The translations under genes and the position numbers were made by a program. A stretch of DNA of 44,739 nucleotides. Source: Synechococcus sp. M44_DOE_062 (GTDB taxonomy: Bacteria > Cyanobacteriota > Cyanobacteriia > Thermostichales > Thermostichaceae). The stretch lies in contig DVDX01000032.1 of the NCBI GenBank assembly GCA_015295985.1, positions 1 to 44,739 on the forward strand. Reading direction: 5' to 3'. Below are positions 28,643 to 36,887 of the stretch, piece after piece. The notes under the pieces were generated by a model. It was not told the DNA's origin, ran no database searches, and saw only the letters and a list, made by a program, of their open reading frames with translations. Within the stretch, counting starts at the first letter, position 1, and each line of letters opens with the position of its first letter.

Positions 28643-29530
28643 ATGGATCATTCTGATTCTGTGGCCCGGCGCTACATGAAACTGTGCGAGGCCTATCTCT
28701 CTCTCAACGAAGCCTTTGACAAATTGGATCAGTCCCACAGCCGCCTACAGCGCCGCTTCAAGCAACTCTTGGGCTACTTCAGTGCTGCCCTGCCGCCCTT
28801 GCAACAGCGGATTGAGCAGAGCGACCGCTTGATAGACTCCTTGCGAAAAGAACTGCAAGCCAAAGAAGCCCGGCTTGGCGAGCTAATCGCCAACTACGAT
28901 CAAGTCTGTGGCGAGCTGGACTCCACCAAAGCAGAACTGTTGAGCGCTCAAGCGCTGATTGAGAAACTTGAAGCGGAAAATGCTCAGGTTTTGGAACGCT
29001 TGAGTCGGCTTACCAACATGGAAGAGGAAATGGCAAACTTGGCGGAACAGCTAGCCCAAGCGAACGAAGCTCGTCAGCAGATGGAAGTTCGAAATCGCGA
29101 GCTGGAGCGAGCTTTGGGAGACCGGGATCAGCACATTTACAGCCTGCAGGAGCGATTGGCCCAATTGGAGCAAGAGATGGCCTTCTTGAAAGCTCAGCGG
29201 GATGAGGCCCAGCAGGCTGCACAACTGGCCATGTCTCGCGCGGAGCAGGCGGAAGCCGGGCTGAAGGCACAGACCGAACAACTTCAGACTTTACGAAATA
29301 AGCTCCATCAAGCCGAACGGCAACTGGCCATGGTAACCCTGAACGAGCTGGAGCTCCTGCTCGGCCATGACTCGATGAGCCTCTTGCAGGAAGCGGAGCA
29401 GGCTGCGGAAGTAGATGCCCAGGTGCTGGCAACCGTACCGGCCTCTCTGGCTGAGGCAGAACGGATTCTGCTGGAGATTGACCAGTTCATTTTGGCCTGC
29501 TCGGAGCCCATGAGGTCGCAGGCTGCCTGA
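28643..29530 (+). CDS. Coiled-coil protein of unknown function
   Basis: A 295-residue protein that is almost entirely heptad-rich coiled coil (about residues 25-235), with long runs of Glu/Gln/Leu/Ala such as LIEKLEAENAQVLERLSRL and LAQLEQEMAFLKAQRDEAQQ. No membrane segment or signal peptide is seen. The N-terminal 40 residues (VARRYMKLCEAYLSLNEAFDKLDQSH) and the C-terminal 50 (LNELELLLGHDSMSLLQEAEQ) are probably folded ends. It is convergent with thrC. I do not recognise the family; a scaffold or cytoskeletal role is only a guess from the fold. Confidence 0.8.
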   Translation: MDHSDSVARRYMKLCEAYLSLNEAFDKLDQSHSRLQRRFKQLLGYFSAALPPLQQRIEQSDRLIDSLRKELQAKEARLGELIANYDQVCGELDSTKAELLSAQALIEKLEAENAQVLERLSRLTNMEEEMANLAEQLAQANEARQQMEVRNRELERALGDRDQHIYSLQERLAQLEQEMAFLKAQRDEAQQAAQLAMSRAEQAEAGLKAQTEQLQTLRNKLHQAERQLAMVTLNELELLLGHDSMSLLQEAEQAAEVDAQVLATVPASLAEAERILLEIDQFILACSEPMRSQAA

Positions 29531-29547
29531 CCGGGCATCGATCCCTC

Positions 29548-30660
29548 CTAGAAGCCCATTAGGCGGGCAACAGCGGACAGCTCAGGGACAACGCCGGTGT
29601 GGATGGGAGTGGATCCCTGATGGGTGGCCGTGTCGGGATCCTTAAGGCCATTGCCCGTCAGCACGCACACCACCTGAGATCCGGCAGGTACCTGCTCCCG
29701 CCATTTCAGCAATCCCGCCACCGAGGCTGCACTGGCTGGCTCGCAGAAGATCCCCTCTTCTGCCGCCAGGAGACGATAGGCCGCCAGGATTTCCTCATCG
29801 GTGACGCTATCCACTTGGCCGCCGCTCACCTGCACTGCCGCTTTGGCCTTCACCCAACTGGCAGGGTTGCCGATGCGAATGGCTGTGGCCACGGTTTCTG
29901 GGTGCTCCACCACCCGGTTCAACACCATGGGGGCGGCACCGGCAGCCTCGAAGCCGTAGAGACGAGGGCGACGGGTAGCCTTGCCCTGCTGGCGGTACTG
30001 GCAAAACCCCATCCAATAAGCCGTGATGTTGCCCGCGTTACCCACGGGAATACAGAGCCAATCGGGGGCATCCCCCAAAGCATCCACCACCTCGAAGGCA
30101 GCGGTTTTCTGCCCTTCCAAGCGGAAGCGGTTGACCGAGTTCACCAAGGCCACCGGGTAGGTTTCCGCCAGTTGCCGCACCATGGCCAGCGCTTGGTCGA
30201 AGTTGCCCTGAATGGCGATGATTTCCGCTCCGTACATCAGGGTTTGGGCCAGCTTGCCCTTGGCCACATAGCCATCTGGGATCAGTACATAGGCCCGCAG
30301 GCCCCCTTTGGCCGCAAAGGCAGCGGCAGCCGCCGAGGTGTTGCCGGTACTGGCGCAGATGACGGCCTCTGCTCCGGCCTCTTTGGCCTTGGATACTGCC
30401 ATCGTCATACCCCGATCCTTGAAGCTACCGGTGGGGTTGAGGCCCTCCAGCTTTAGGTAAACTTGGCAGTCTCGCCCCAGCCGTTGGCTCAAAGCCGGGG
30501 AAGGCACCAGAGGTGTGTTGCCTTCATGTAGCGTGACCACAGGCGTGCTGGCGCTGACGGGCAGCCATTCCCGATAGTGCTGGATCAGGCCGGGCCAAAG
30601 CCCCACTTGCGCGCGGGATCCGACCATACGAGGGGGATGGGTGGGATTCAGGGTCGCCAT
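29548..30660 (-). CDS. thrC: Threonine synthase
   Basis: A PLP enzyme of about 370 residues that converts O-phosphohomoserine to threonine. PLP-binding features include [22 protein letters not shown] (Schiff-base Lys) and [19 protein letters not shown], with [11 protein letters not shown] near the N-terminus and [16 protein letters not shown] in the core. It is a short fold-type II threonine synthase. The frame reaches a TTG at 30687; the ATG at 30660 ([10 protein letters not shown]) is preferred, although neither has a strong ribosome site. It follows menF on the same strand with about 115 bases between. Confidence 0.95.
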   Translation of the reverse strand: MATLNPTHPPRMVGSRAQVGLWPGLIQHYREWLPVSASTPVVTLHEGNTPLVPSPALSQRLGRDCQVYLKLEGLNPTGSFKDRGMTMAVSKAKEAGAEAVICASTGNTSAAAAAFAAKGGLRAYVLIPDGYVAKGKLAQTLMYGAEIIAIQGNFDQALAMVRQLAETYPVALVNSVNRFRLEGQKTAAFEVVDALGDAPDWLCIPVGNAGNITAYWMGFCQYRQQGKATRRPRLYGFEAAGAAPMVLNRVVEHPETVATAIRIGNPASWVKAKAAVQVSGGQVDSVTDEEILAAYRLLAAEEGIFCEPASAASVAGLLKWREQVPAGSQVVCVLTGNGLKDPDTATHQGSTPIHTGVVPELSAVARLMGF

Positions 30661-30775
30661 GCCGCAGAGAACACTGAGGCCAATCAAAAACCAGCTTTCT
30701 CACTGTAGCTGTTCGTGAAGCGGTTCGTATCAGCCTCAGGCAGCAGCGGCAGAAACATCTTCCCGATCCCTTCTC

Positions 30776-32422
30776 TCAGAGGCTTGGGAGCAAAGGAGCC
30801 GCAGGGCGTAGGGCCAGAGCTTGCACCAGAGAGCGCAGCTTCAAACGAATCTCGGCCAGCTCCTGCTCTGGGTTGGAGTCGGCTACAATCCCGGCACCGG
30901 CATACAGGCGGGCTCGATCCCCTTGAATCAGAGCCGAGCGGATCCCGACCACAAACTCGCCATTGCCCTGTAAGTCTACCCAGCCCAAAGGAGCGGCATA
31001 ACTGGAGCGATCAAAGGGTTCCAACCGCTCCAGCCACTGCAGCGCCGCCTCTTGGGGATACCCTCCCACTGCTGCCGTCGGGTGGAGCTGGGCCAGCAGG
31101 TCGAACAGATGCACATTGGCGGGGAGCTCTGCCTCAATCAAGGTTTGCAGATGCTGGATGTTGGCCAAACGGAGCAGCCGAGGCTGAGGGGAAATGCAGG
31201 GATCCATCCCCAGCCGACCCAGAGCCTCTTGAATCGAGCGCACCACCCACTGATGTTCTCGGCGGTCTTTGGCGCTGCCAAGCAACCTCTCGGCCAGCAC
31301 CTGATCCTGGTGGCCGGTGGCTCCACGAGCTGCAGAGCCAGCCAAGGCATCGATCTGCACCCGGCCTTGCCACACGGAAAGCAAACGCTCTGGGGTGGCC
31401 CCCAAGAAAACCTGGGGATGGATCCCCTCTTGGGTCAGAGGGAGAGGACTGGCCGGCGAACTCCCCCGACTGGCTGCCCCAAAGGACTCTGTGCCCCTGA
31501 CGCGAGCGGCAAAGGCAAAGATGCTGCAATCAGGATGATGTTTTTCCAGGTAGGCCAGTAGAGACGGGATTGATGGCGGGGCAGGCAAGTGCAAATCCAC
31601 AGCCTCTGCCAGCACCAGCTTGTCTAAGGATCCCGCCTGAATCGCCTGCAGGGCTTTTTGGATGCGTGCCAAGAGGGGGGCTTCCTCGACATCCACCGGC
31701 ACAGGAGCTTGCAGTTCCCATGAGGGCAAGGGGGAGGGAGAAAGGCGCTCCATTTGGGCAAAAAAGGTGGTGATCTGGTTGGCCAAAGCCGCTAGGTCAC
31801 TCTCAGGATCGATTTCCAGATTGAGCCGCGCCACCGCCAGGGATCCCCAGGAGTCTGGCGCCTGCAACAGTTGCCAGCGCGGCAGCACCAGCGCTGCCCC
31901 CCCATCACTCCTGGGGCTAAAACCGAGGCGACAGAAACACAGGGGGCGTTCCTGCCGGCTGCCTGGGAATCCATCCACCTGCAAGAGCTCCCTTCTGCTA
32001 ACGCAAGCGGTATGCACATGAGGCTGTAGCTCTTCTACAAAGCTCCGCGCCGCCCGCAAGCCCCCTTCTCCTGACAGATCGACCTGCCGCAGGGATCCCC
32101 ACCCCAACACCCGCACCCTTTCCCCGCGGGCCTTGTGGGAGAGATACCAATAGCTCGGGAATCGGTTCGGGGGGAGCGAACCCAGCTTCTGGGCCAGCAC
32201 CGCCAGCGGATCCAGCTCTGGGATGGGCTGAGACAAGCTGAGAATTTGGGGCGCGCCCCGCACCCGCGCCATCTGTTGGCAGGCAGTTAGGAAGGGATCC
32301 CAGTGGCACCGATCCTTGGTCTCCTCTGTCCAAGCACAAGTGCGAATCGGCGGCCATGCTCTCGGCCACTCCAGGCACCCAAGCGTACCGTGGGCATTCC
32401 AAGGGGAGAGAGAAGGGGTCAT
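30776..32422 (-). CDS. menF: Isochorismate synthase (MenF-type)
   Basis: The 548-residue chorismate-utilising enzyme is expected to make isochorismate for phylloquinone (vitamin K1) synthesis. Family motifs are LDKLVLAEAVDL, GATPERLL, AGSAARG, EHQWVVRSIQEAL, NIQHLQTLIEAEL, LHPTAAVGGYPQEAAL and PLGWVDLQGNGEFVVGIRSAL. Between FAFA and VFLGATPERL there is an extra stretch of about 30 residues (RVRGTESFGAASRGSSPASP and onward), where most relatives have a short loop. This insertion contains a dispersed-repeat copy (31482-31505). It is divergent from menA, which works later in the same pathway. Confidence 0.93.
   Translation of the reverse strand: MTPSLSPWNAHGTLGCLEWPRAWPPIRTCAWTEETKDRCHWDPFLTACQQMARVRGAPQILSLSQPIPELDPLAVLAQKLGSLPPNRFPSYWYLSHKARGERVRVLGWGSLRQVDLSGEGGLRAARSFVEELQPHVHTACVSRRELLQVDGFPGSRQERPLCFCRLGFSPRSDGGAALVLPRWQLLQAPDSWGSLAVARLNLEIDPESDLAALANQITTFFAQMERLSPSPLPSWELQAPVPVDVEEAPLLARIQKALQAIQAGSLDKLVLAEAVDLHLPAPPSIPSLLAYLEKHHPDCSIFAFAARVRGTESFGAASRGSSPASPLPLTQEGIHPQVFLGATPERLLSVWQGRVQIDALAGSAARGATGHQDQVLAERLLGSAKDRREHQWVVRSIQEALGRLGMDPCISPQPRLLRLANIQHLQTLIEAELPANVHLFDLLAQLHPTAAVGGYPQEAALQWLERLEPFDRSSYAAPLGWVDLQGNGEFVVGIRSALIQGDRARLYAGAGIVADSNPEQELAEIRLKLRSLVQALALRPAAPLLPSL
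31482..31505 (-). repeat. Dispersed ~24-bp repeat, copy 7, inside menF
   Basis: The plus strand reads AAGGACTCTGTGCCCCTGAC, then GCGA, differing from the copy at 37511-37534 at four of 24 positions. In menF it is read as RVRGTESF (about residues 306-314), in a loop insertion just before the GATPERL motif. The gene remains open. Confidence 0.75.
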
Positions 32423-32695
32423 GCGAAAGAAAATAAAAAAGAGTACGATCCCACCTTGGCCGAAAACAGGACACCCGTCGATGGAGACCGGTAGAAGATG
32501 ACCTTAGGATAAGAGATTAGAAGAGGGGCGGGCAGCCTGGGCTTGTAGGGGCTGGATCAGAGGAGCTTCTTCACGGACTGCAAAGTTTCTTAGCATCCTG
32601 GGGGATGCTTTCTAAGGCGCTCTACCTTACAGAACAGATATGAACAGATCCGGAGACAAGCCCTAGAGTAGGCTTACTCCCCAAGGAGAACTCGC
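32423..32695. promoter_or_regulatory. Divergent menF-menA promoter region with a hairpin
   Basis: A 273-base spacer that must hold both promoters. AGCATCC (32592-32598) and GGATGCT (32603-32609) form a 7-bp inverted repeat around a 4-base centre, flanked by CTT and TTCTAAG, which adds further symmetry. Because genes diverge here, a transcription terminator is unlikely and an operator is more plausible. AAGGAG precedes the menA ATG. Confidence 0.45.
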
Positions 32696-33637
32696 ATGCA
32701 TCCAGATGTTAGCCACGTGCAGCCAGCAGCAGAGGCCGCATTGAGGGATCGCTCTCGCCGGCAATTGTGGATGGCTGCCCTCAAACCCCCCATCTACAGC
32801 GTGGCGATCATACCCATTTGGGTGGGATCCGCCATTGCCTATGCCCAGTCAGGGGTGCTGGATTTGGAGGTTTTGGGGGTGTTTTTGGGAGCTGCCATCT
32901 CCATCTTGGCCTGGGTCAACATCAGCAACGACGTGTTCGATGCCCAGACAGGGGTGGACAAAAACAAACTCCACTCCCTGGTCAACCTGACAGGCAAGCC
33001 GGGGCAGGTGTTTTGGGTGGGGAATGCCTTTTTGGCTTTGGGGCTGCTGGGGATCCTGTGGCTGAGCTGGCGGCAATCGGATCCGACGGTGTTGCTGTTG
33101 GTGTTGATGGCCTGCGGGCTGGGCTACGCCTACCAAGGGCCGCCCCTGCGCCTGGGCTACCAGGGCCTGGGGGAGATCCTCTGCTTCTTCAGCTTTGGGC
33201 CGCTGGCGGTTTTGGCTGCCCACTACAGCCAAAGCCAAACTTGGTCGCTGCCGGGGTTAGCAGCCTCACTGGTGGTGGGGATGGCGACCAGTTTGATCTT
33301 GTTTTGTTCCCATTTTCATCAAGTGCAGGATGACCTAGCCTGCGGCAAGCGCTCGCCAGTGGCCCGCCTGGGAACCTTGCGCTCGGCCCGCCTCATCCCC
33401 TGGCTCTGCGGCAGCCTTTTTGGCCTGATGCTGCTGTTTGTGGGGCTGGGGATCTTTCCAGCGTGGACACTGCTGAGTTTGGCGGGGATCCCGTTTGCGG
33501 TGCAGCTTTCCCACCTGCTGGGCACCTATCACGATCAGCCGCAGCGAATCAGCCATTCCAAGTTCATCGCCGTCAGTCTCCACTTTTGGCTGGGGCTGTT
33601 TCTGGGGTTGGGGTTCATCCTCAGTCGCCATGGCTGA
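32696..33637 (+). CDS. menA: 1,4-dihydroxy-2-naphthoate phytyl/prenyl transferase
   Basis: The 313-residue UbiA-family membrane prenyltransferase attaches the phytyl chain in phylloquinone synthesis. It has about eight or nine hydrophobic helices. The first Asp-rich motif is NISNDVFDAQTGVDKNK (NDVFD at 78-82), and the second region is FHQVQDDLACGKRSP, as expected for MenA. The ATG at 32696 has AAGGAG nine bases upstream. It is divergent from menF. Confidence 0.93.
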   Translation: MHPDVSHVQPAAEAALRDRSRRQLWMAALKPPIYSVAIIPIWVGSAIAYAQSGVLDLEVLGVFLGAAISILAWVNISNDVFDAQTGVDKNKLHSLVNLTGKPGQVFWVGNAFLALGLLGILWLSWRQSDPTVLLLVLMACGLGYAYQGPPLRLGYQGLGEILCFFSFGPLAVLAAHYSQSQTWSLPGLAASLVVGMATSLILFCSHFHQVQDDLACGKRSPVARLGTLRSARLIPWLCGSLFGLMLLFVGLGIFPAWTLLSLAGIPFAVQLSHLLGTYHDQPQRISHSKFIAVSLHFWLGLFLGLGFILSRHG

Positions 33638-33791
33638 AGGCTGAAAAGTCGGCTCAAGGCTAGGTGTGCGCGGGATCCCCCCGGTGCAGCCGGCAAAATG
33701 GGATAAGCTACAGCCTAGAGCGCTAGCTCAGAGCGTTGGCTCCAAGGGGAGTGGTCAGTTCGGGTCGAGGTGAGGCGGCAGCGAAAACAGG

Positions 33792-35645
33792 ATGCGGCGA
33801 TTCTTCAATTCCAATCTGGGGGTGGCGCTGTTGGGGAGCAGCATCTTGGCTGCTTTGGTGGGCTGGGCCTTGTTGATCGATATTGAAGAAGTAAAGGTAG
33901 AGTCTCCTCCCCCCGATCAGCCCCTCTCGGTCAGCCGCAGGGTAGATATCTTGGGTCGTCGAGGCGGCCATCAGCGGTGGCGGTTGATTGCCGAGCAGGT
34001 GGATCTGGCAGCCGGGCAACAGGTATTTGAGCAGGGAGCGCACGGCTACTTCTACGGAGAAAGCGCTGACCGACAGGAAGGGGTGCCGGATCCCTTTTTC
34101 AATAGCAGCGAGCAAATGACTTGGCGGGCCAAGCGAGCCCGCTACAATGCCACCGCCGACGAGCTGTATTTGGATGACGAGGTGGAGGTCAGGAGTGACG
34201 ATGGCAGCCTACTCTTGACCAGCGCCTTGAGAGTTACCCCCGAAGAACGCATCGAGGTGCCGGCGGAGTTCACCCTCAAAGGCCGGGAAATGGTGCTGCA
34301 GGGCCGCTCCGGTTCGTTTAACTTTCAGTTTGCCCTTCTTAGCGCTCAGCAAGGTAAGCTGGTGGTGCTACGCACCGACAGCCTGGCAGCCGCCCCCATG
34401 ACCGATCCCGCCAGCGCCTCCCAGTGGGTGGCCAATGCCGCAGCGGATCCCGCTTCCATCACCATCACCGCCGACCAGATCACCTACGACCGCACCCAAC
34501 AAGTGGCTGAGGGGAAAGGGAACCTGCGCATTCGCGAACGTGGCATCGAAATTCGCGCTCCCCAAGGCACCTACCTGCGGCAACAGGCCCAAAGCATTCT
34601 CTCAGGCGGTGTGGTGTTGCAGGAGGTAGCCAGCGACGGCAGCCGGGATCCCCTGTTGGCGGATCTGCGCTTGGCTCAGGCTTCTCCCGGCCCAGAGGCG
34701 ACCCCCAACCAACAGGATCAAGAGGTCACCATCATCGCCGACCGCCTCACCTACGACCGCAACACGCAAATTGCCCAAGGGGAAGGCAACCTGGAGATCC
34801 ACCAAGGGGAGACCATTATTCGGTCGGCCCAGGGCACCTACCGCCGCCGCGAATCCCAAAGTCTGTTGACCGGAGGGGTTACCCTGGAGGAGCCCGGACG
34901 GGTGCTTACCTCAGCTCGCCTGGAGGGCAACCACCGCGATAAGATCTTCCTCTTTGAAGAAAACGTCCTTTACCGGCAGATGGCTGCCTCTACCCCGACG
35001 CCCGGCGGGGGATCCCTGACGGAAGAACTGCGCCAAGCCGAAACCGAAGTGCGGGCTGCCCGCCTGGTTTACAACTCCCGCACCGGTACTTCCGAGTTTA
35101 GCGATGCCGTCGAGTTTATCCAGCGGGGACGTAGGGCCAAGGCCAACCAAGCCACCATCACCTCTGAAAAGGTGGAGCTGCGGGGAGAGGTGGTAATCGA
35201 GCAAATCGAAGGGGACTGGCTGGCGCGGCGCTTGCAAAACTCAGAGACGCAGGCGGATGTGGATCAGCCGACGGTGATCTATGCTGACCGGGTGGAGATC
35301 GACCAAGCCAGCGGCGATGCTCGCTTCTTCGGCAATGTGGTTATTGTGCAGGCCAACCGCGCCATCGAAGGGGATCGCGCCGATTACTTTGACCGAGAAC
35401 AAATTTTCAAAATCAGCGCCGAACAGGCTCCCGTGGTGCTCTGCGATCGGGGAGAGGTCAACCGCCTTTTCGGGGAGAGTGCTCAAGCCCTGCCAGGTCG
35501 CAATGCGCTGGATCAGATGTGCCGGGGTGCCAACCGCCTCAGCGGCAAGCTGGTCACCCTGAACATGAAACGGGATGAATACACCGTCGAAGGGGACGAG
35601 CAGCAGCAGGGGATGTTTCAGTTTCGCATCACCGACGCCCTCTGA
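33792..35645 (+). CDS. LptC/LptA-type fused periplasmic LPS-transport protein
   Basis: The 617-residue protein has an N-terminal membrane anchor (about 9-30) and an LptC-like domain (about 30-200, with QMTWRAKRARYNATADELYLDDEVEVRSDDG). It then has repeated OstA/LptA-like modules: ITITADQITYDRTQQVAEGKGNLRI (about 225-285), VTIIADRLTYDRNTQIAQGEGNLEI (about 315-370) and VIYADRVEIDQASGDARFFGNVVIV (about 495-560). LptC and LptA are separate proteins in E. coli. Here one polypeptide appears to provide anchor and several bridge modules. It is followed by the permease and LptD genes in the same direction, which supports the role. Confidence 0.88.
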   Translation: MRRFFNSNLGVALLGSSILAALVGWALLIDIEEVKVESPPPDQPLSVSRRVDILGRRGGHQRWRLIAEQVDLAAGQQVFEQGAHGYFYGESADRQEGVPDPFFNSSEQMTWRAKRARYNATADELYLDDEVEVRSDDGSLLLTSALRVTPEERIEVPAEFTLKGREMVLQGRSGSFNFQFALLSAQQGKLVVLRTDSLAAAPMTDPASASQWVANAAADPASITITADQITYDRTQQVAEGKGNLRIRERGIEIRAPQGTYLRQQAQSILSGGVVLQEVASDGSRDPLLADLRLAQASPGPEATPNQQDQEVTIIADRLTYDRNTQIAQGEGNLEIHQGETIIRSAQGTYRRRESQSLLTGGVTLEEPGRVLTSARLEGNHRDKIFLFEENVLYRQMAASTPTPGGGSLTEELRQAETEVRAARLVYNSRTGTSEFSDAVEFIQRGRRAKANQATITSEKVELRGEVVIEQIEGDWLARRLQNSETQADVDQPTVIYADRVEIDQASGDARFFGNVVIVQANRAIEGDRADYFDREQIFKISAEQAPVVLCDRGEVNRLFGESAQALPGRNALDQMCRGANRLSGKLVTLNMKRDEYTVEGDEQQQGMFQFRITDAL

Positions 35646-35708
35646 CGGGATCCCTCTGGGGTTCTCTATCGTCTAGGTCTGGCTGAGCGTGTGATCTGAG
35701 GTGATGTA

Positions 35709-36887
35709 ATGACGGCTCCAGTCGCCGAGGGTAAACTGCGCAAAGCTCCTGCTCAAACGGGCAGCTTTTGGGGATCCCTGAAATTGGGGGCTGCCTTTTT
35801 GGAGTTTTATCTCTTCAAAGAGATGATTCGCCCCTTCTTTCTGGGGGTGGCCGGGGGGACGGTGATGATGCTGGGCAACCAGCTCTTTATCTACGCCGAT
35901 CTGCTGGTGAAAAAAGGCGCTCCTCCGCTAACCATTTTGCACATTCTCATCCTTAACTTGCCCGCCATTTTGGTGGTCACCTTTCCCATTGCCGGCCTCT
36001 TTGCCACTTTGCTCACCCTGGGCAAAATGGGAGCCGACAGCGAGATCACCGCCCTGCGTGCTGCCGGGATCCCTTACCGCAAAGTGTTTATTCCCGTGCT
36101 CTGTATTGGCCTGCTGATCAGCGGCTTGGCGCTGTTGACCAATGAAGTCATTGTGCCGGAAACCAACCAAAAGGTGAAAACCCTGAACAAGAACCTCATC
36201 TTGGCTCAGGATGCCCTTTTGTTTAATCCAGAAGAGATCGTGCGGGTGGATGATGAGCTCTGGTTTCATGTGGGATCCCTCGACCCGAAAACCGGCCTGA
36301 TGCGGGATTTGCTGATCCTGGATCGCAAGGCCGAGACCGGCCACCTGCGCTATCCCCAAGTAATCTCCGCCCAAACCGCGCAGCAGGTGGGCCAATCGTG
36401 GCAACTGCGAGACGTGGTGATCCGTCGTTACGATGAGCAGGGGCGCACCTACTACGAAGGCCAGGTGGAAGAAATGGAGTTAAACATCGTCAACAAACTG
36501 GTGGGCCTGGTGTACGCGGAAAAAGTGCCCCAAGAGCAACGGGCGGGGGAGCTGTGGGAGCAGTGCCAGCGATATCGAGCGGAGCAACGTCCTTCTGCTG
36601 ATGTGGCCCGCTGCCTGACAGAATACCACCTCAAGTTCGCCATTCCTTTGGCCAGCTTCTTCGCCATCTTGGTGGCTGCCCCCTTGGGCCTGCAAACGGT
36701 GCGGCAAACCGGGCGGTACGGCGGCGTGGCGCTAGCGATCGTTCTGGTGTTTATTTACTATGTACTGATGAGCCTGGGACGAGCGATGGGTCGAGTGGAG
36801 CATATCGATCCCTGGCTGGCTGCCTGGTTGCCGAATATGATTTTTGGCGGGGTGGGTCTCTGTTTACTGTGGCGGTTTTTACGGTGA
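35709..36887 (+). CDS. LPS export permease, LptF/LptG (YjgP/YjgQ) family
   Basis: The 392-residue inner-membrane protein has three N-terminal helices (about 38-60, 75-100, 120-145), a periplasmic beta-jellyroll-like middle part (about 160-290) and three C-terminal helices (FAIPLASFFAILVAAPLGLQ onward), matching YjgP/YjgQ. A single permease gene of this type is usual for cyanobacteria, and probably forms a homodimer. A strong GAGGTGAT ribosome site lies just upstream of the ATG at 35709. Its stop overlaps the LptD start as GTGA. The LptB ATPase gene is not in the window. Confidence 0.93.
   Translation: MTAPVAEGKLRKAPAQTGSFWGSLKLGAAFLEFYLFKEMIRPFFLGVAGGTVMMLGNQLFIYADLLVKKGAPPLTILHILILNLPAILVVTFPIAGLFATLLTLGKMGADSEITALRAAGIPYRKVFIPVLCIGLLISGLALLTNEVIVPETNQKVKTLNKNLILAQDALLFNPEEIVRVDDELWFHVGSLDPKTGLMRDLLILDRKAETGHLRYPQVISAQTAQQVGQSWQLRDVVIRRYDEQGRTYYEGQVEEMELNIVNKLVGLVYAEKVPQEQRAGELWEQCQRYRAEQRPSADVARCLTEYHLKFAIPLASFFAILVAAPLGLQTVRQTGRYGGVALAIVLVFIYYVLMSLGRAMGRVEHIDPWLAAWLPNMIFGGVGLCLLWRFLR

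Noticed and set aside
28462-28656. 64-codon plus-strand frame before the coiled-coil gene
   Set aside because: It overlaps the start of the next gene, lacks a good ribosome site and has no fold or family features.
31983-32006. Possible ninth copy of the dispersed repeat in menF
   Set aside because: Only about 18 of 23 positions match and the encoded residues could be native, so it is not listed as a repeat feature.
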